From assembly GCA_002418625.1 (NCBI GenBank), contig DIEM01000007.1, positions 1 through 13,358 of the forward strand: a stretch of DNA of 13,358 bases, given 5' to 3'. Both the position numbers and the translations under genes were made by a program. Source of the stretch: Firmicutes bacterium UBA5774. Its GTDB lineage: Bacteria; Bacillota; Clostridia; Peptostreptococcales; Anaerovoracaceae. Under the pieces are notes generated by a model, which was not told where the DNA came from, made no database searches, and saw nothing but the letters and a program-made list of their open reading frames with translations. Positions 12,947 to 13,358 of the stretch are shown here, in pieces (positions within the stretch are counted from its first letter, which is position 1; each line of letters starts with the position of its first letter).

Positions 12947-13358
12947 TCAGATCGTCCTCAGTTTTTCCGCCTGGTCCGAAGTGATCAGGCCATCGATGAT
13001 CTCATCGAGATCCCCATCGAGAAAATAATCCAGCTTATAGATCGTCACACCGATCCTGTGGTCCGAAACACGGCCCTGCGGAAAATTATACGTCCTGATC
13101 CGCTCGCTGCGGTCTCCCGAACCGACTTGGCTCCTGCGCTCCGCCGCAACTTCCTTGTTCTGCTCCTGGAGCTTCATGTCGTAAAGTTTGGCGCGCAATA
13201 CCTTGAACGCCTTATCCTTGTTTTTCAGTTGGGATTTTTCGTCCTGGCATGTAACGATGAGTCCTGTCGGCACATGGGTCAGCCTGACGGCGGAATCCGT
13301 CGTATTGACGCTCTGCCCACCGTGGCCCGTCGAGCGATAGACGTCTATCCTGAGATCA
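12947..13358 (-). CDS. prfA: Peptide chain release factor 1, C-terminal part (5' end outside window)
   Basis: Recognises UAA and UAG stop codons and triggers peptide release. The frame is open to the window edge; 136 residues are visible. It begins DLRIDVYRSTGHGGQSVNTT, with the catalytic GGQ at residues 13-15 (13313-13321), and continues DSAVRLTHVPTGLIV. VNTTDSAVR is the RF1 form; RF2 has VNKTDSAVR. RSERIRTYNFPQGRVSDHRIGVT and DGDLDEIIDGLI close the protein. The stop codon TGA overlaps the spacing to sua5 by design of one base. The decoding-loop domain is outside the window. Confidence 0.95.
   Translation of the reverse strand, partial: DLRIDVYRSTGHGGQSVNTTDSAVRLTHVPTGLIVTCQDEKSQLKNKDKAFKVLRAKLYDMKLQEQNKEVAAERRSQVGSGDRSERIRTYNFPQGRVSDHRIGVTIYKLDYFLDGDLDEIIDGLITSDQAEKLRTI

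Noticed and set aside
12230..12984. Overlapping plus-strand frames opposite sua5
   Set aside because: Antisense shadows of a GC-rich gene with clear YrdC motifs; composition is biased and no start signal is present.
1..13358. CRISPR array, prophage, toxin-antitoxin or defence island
   Set aside because: No regularly spaced repeats, no phage or transposase motifs, and no known defence proteins in any frame that I could recognise.

Overview
The window reads like a chromosomal segment of a moderately GC-rich, strictly Gram-positive-type Clostridia (Firmicutes) genome. Reasons: strong GGAGG ribosome binding sites before almost every gene, a TTG start, an rplM-rpsI pair, a prfA/sua5/rpiB/upp cluster, a TyrRS with a KMGKT loop, and a lipoprotein TAXI-TRAP transporter. 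Nearly everything is on the minus strand; only the copper ATPase at the left edge is on the plus strand.

Layout. (1) 1-1200: the 3' two-fifths of a Cu+ P1B-type ATPase (copA). (2) 1200-4798: an AT-richer block with a convergent terminator, a fused TRAP permease and its TAXI binding lipoprotein, then a mostly non-coding stretch. It is bracketed by a 31-bp direct repeat: the last coding bases of copA (1165-1195) recur at 4798-4828 with three differences, all synonymous, so the TRAP block looks inserted at, or recombined into, the 3' end of a copA gene. Beyond the second copy lies a broken yccF-like gene. (3) 5019-5450: an arsenate-reductase/LMW-phosphatase gene whose promoter has three TTAAC-type repeats spaced exactly 11 bp, like a PhoB/PhoP box. 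(4) 5590-6245: no recognisable gene; two short ORFs, a long palindromic element, and a segment carrying a direct and an inverted partial copy of the neighbouring tRNA. (5) 6245-6320: tRNA-Ala(GGC) with its terminator. (6) 6492-8237: a probable three-gene operon (NeuD-like acyltransferase, glyoxalase-fold protein, hotdog acyl-CoA thioesterase) behind a very good sigma-A promoter. (7) 8263-9314: rplM-rpsI with a perfect-consensus promoter, leader hairpin and terminator. (8) 9324-13358: prfA (partial), sua5/tsaC, rpiB, upp and tyrS, closely spaced and probably largely co-transcribed.

The right-hand half is ordinary housekeeping: translation termination, t6A modification, pentose and uracil salvage, Tyr charging, ribosomal proteins. 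The left half is accessory: metal and arsenate handling plus carboxylate-type uptake, with signs of insertion and repeat activity. I found no CRISPR array, phage module, transposase, integrase or recognisable defence system. The items most worth checking are the copA-tail repeat around the TRAP block, the tRNA-derived composite repeat, the 11-bp-spaced operator at arsC and the mutually exclusive hairpins between upp and tyrS.
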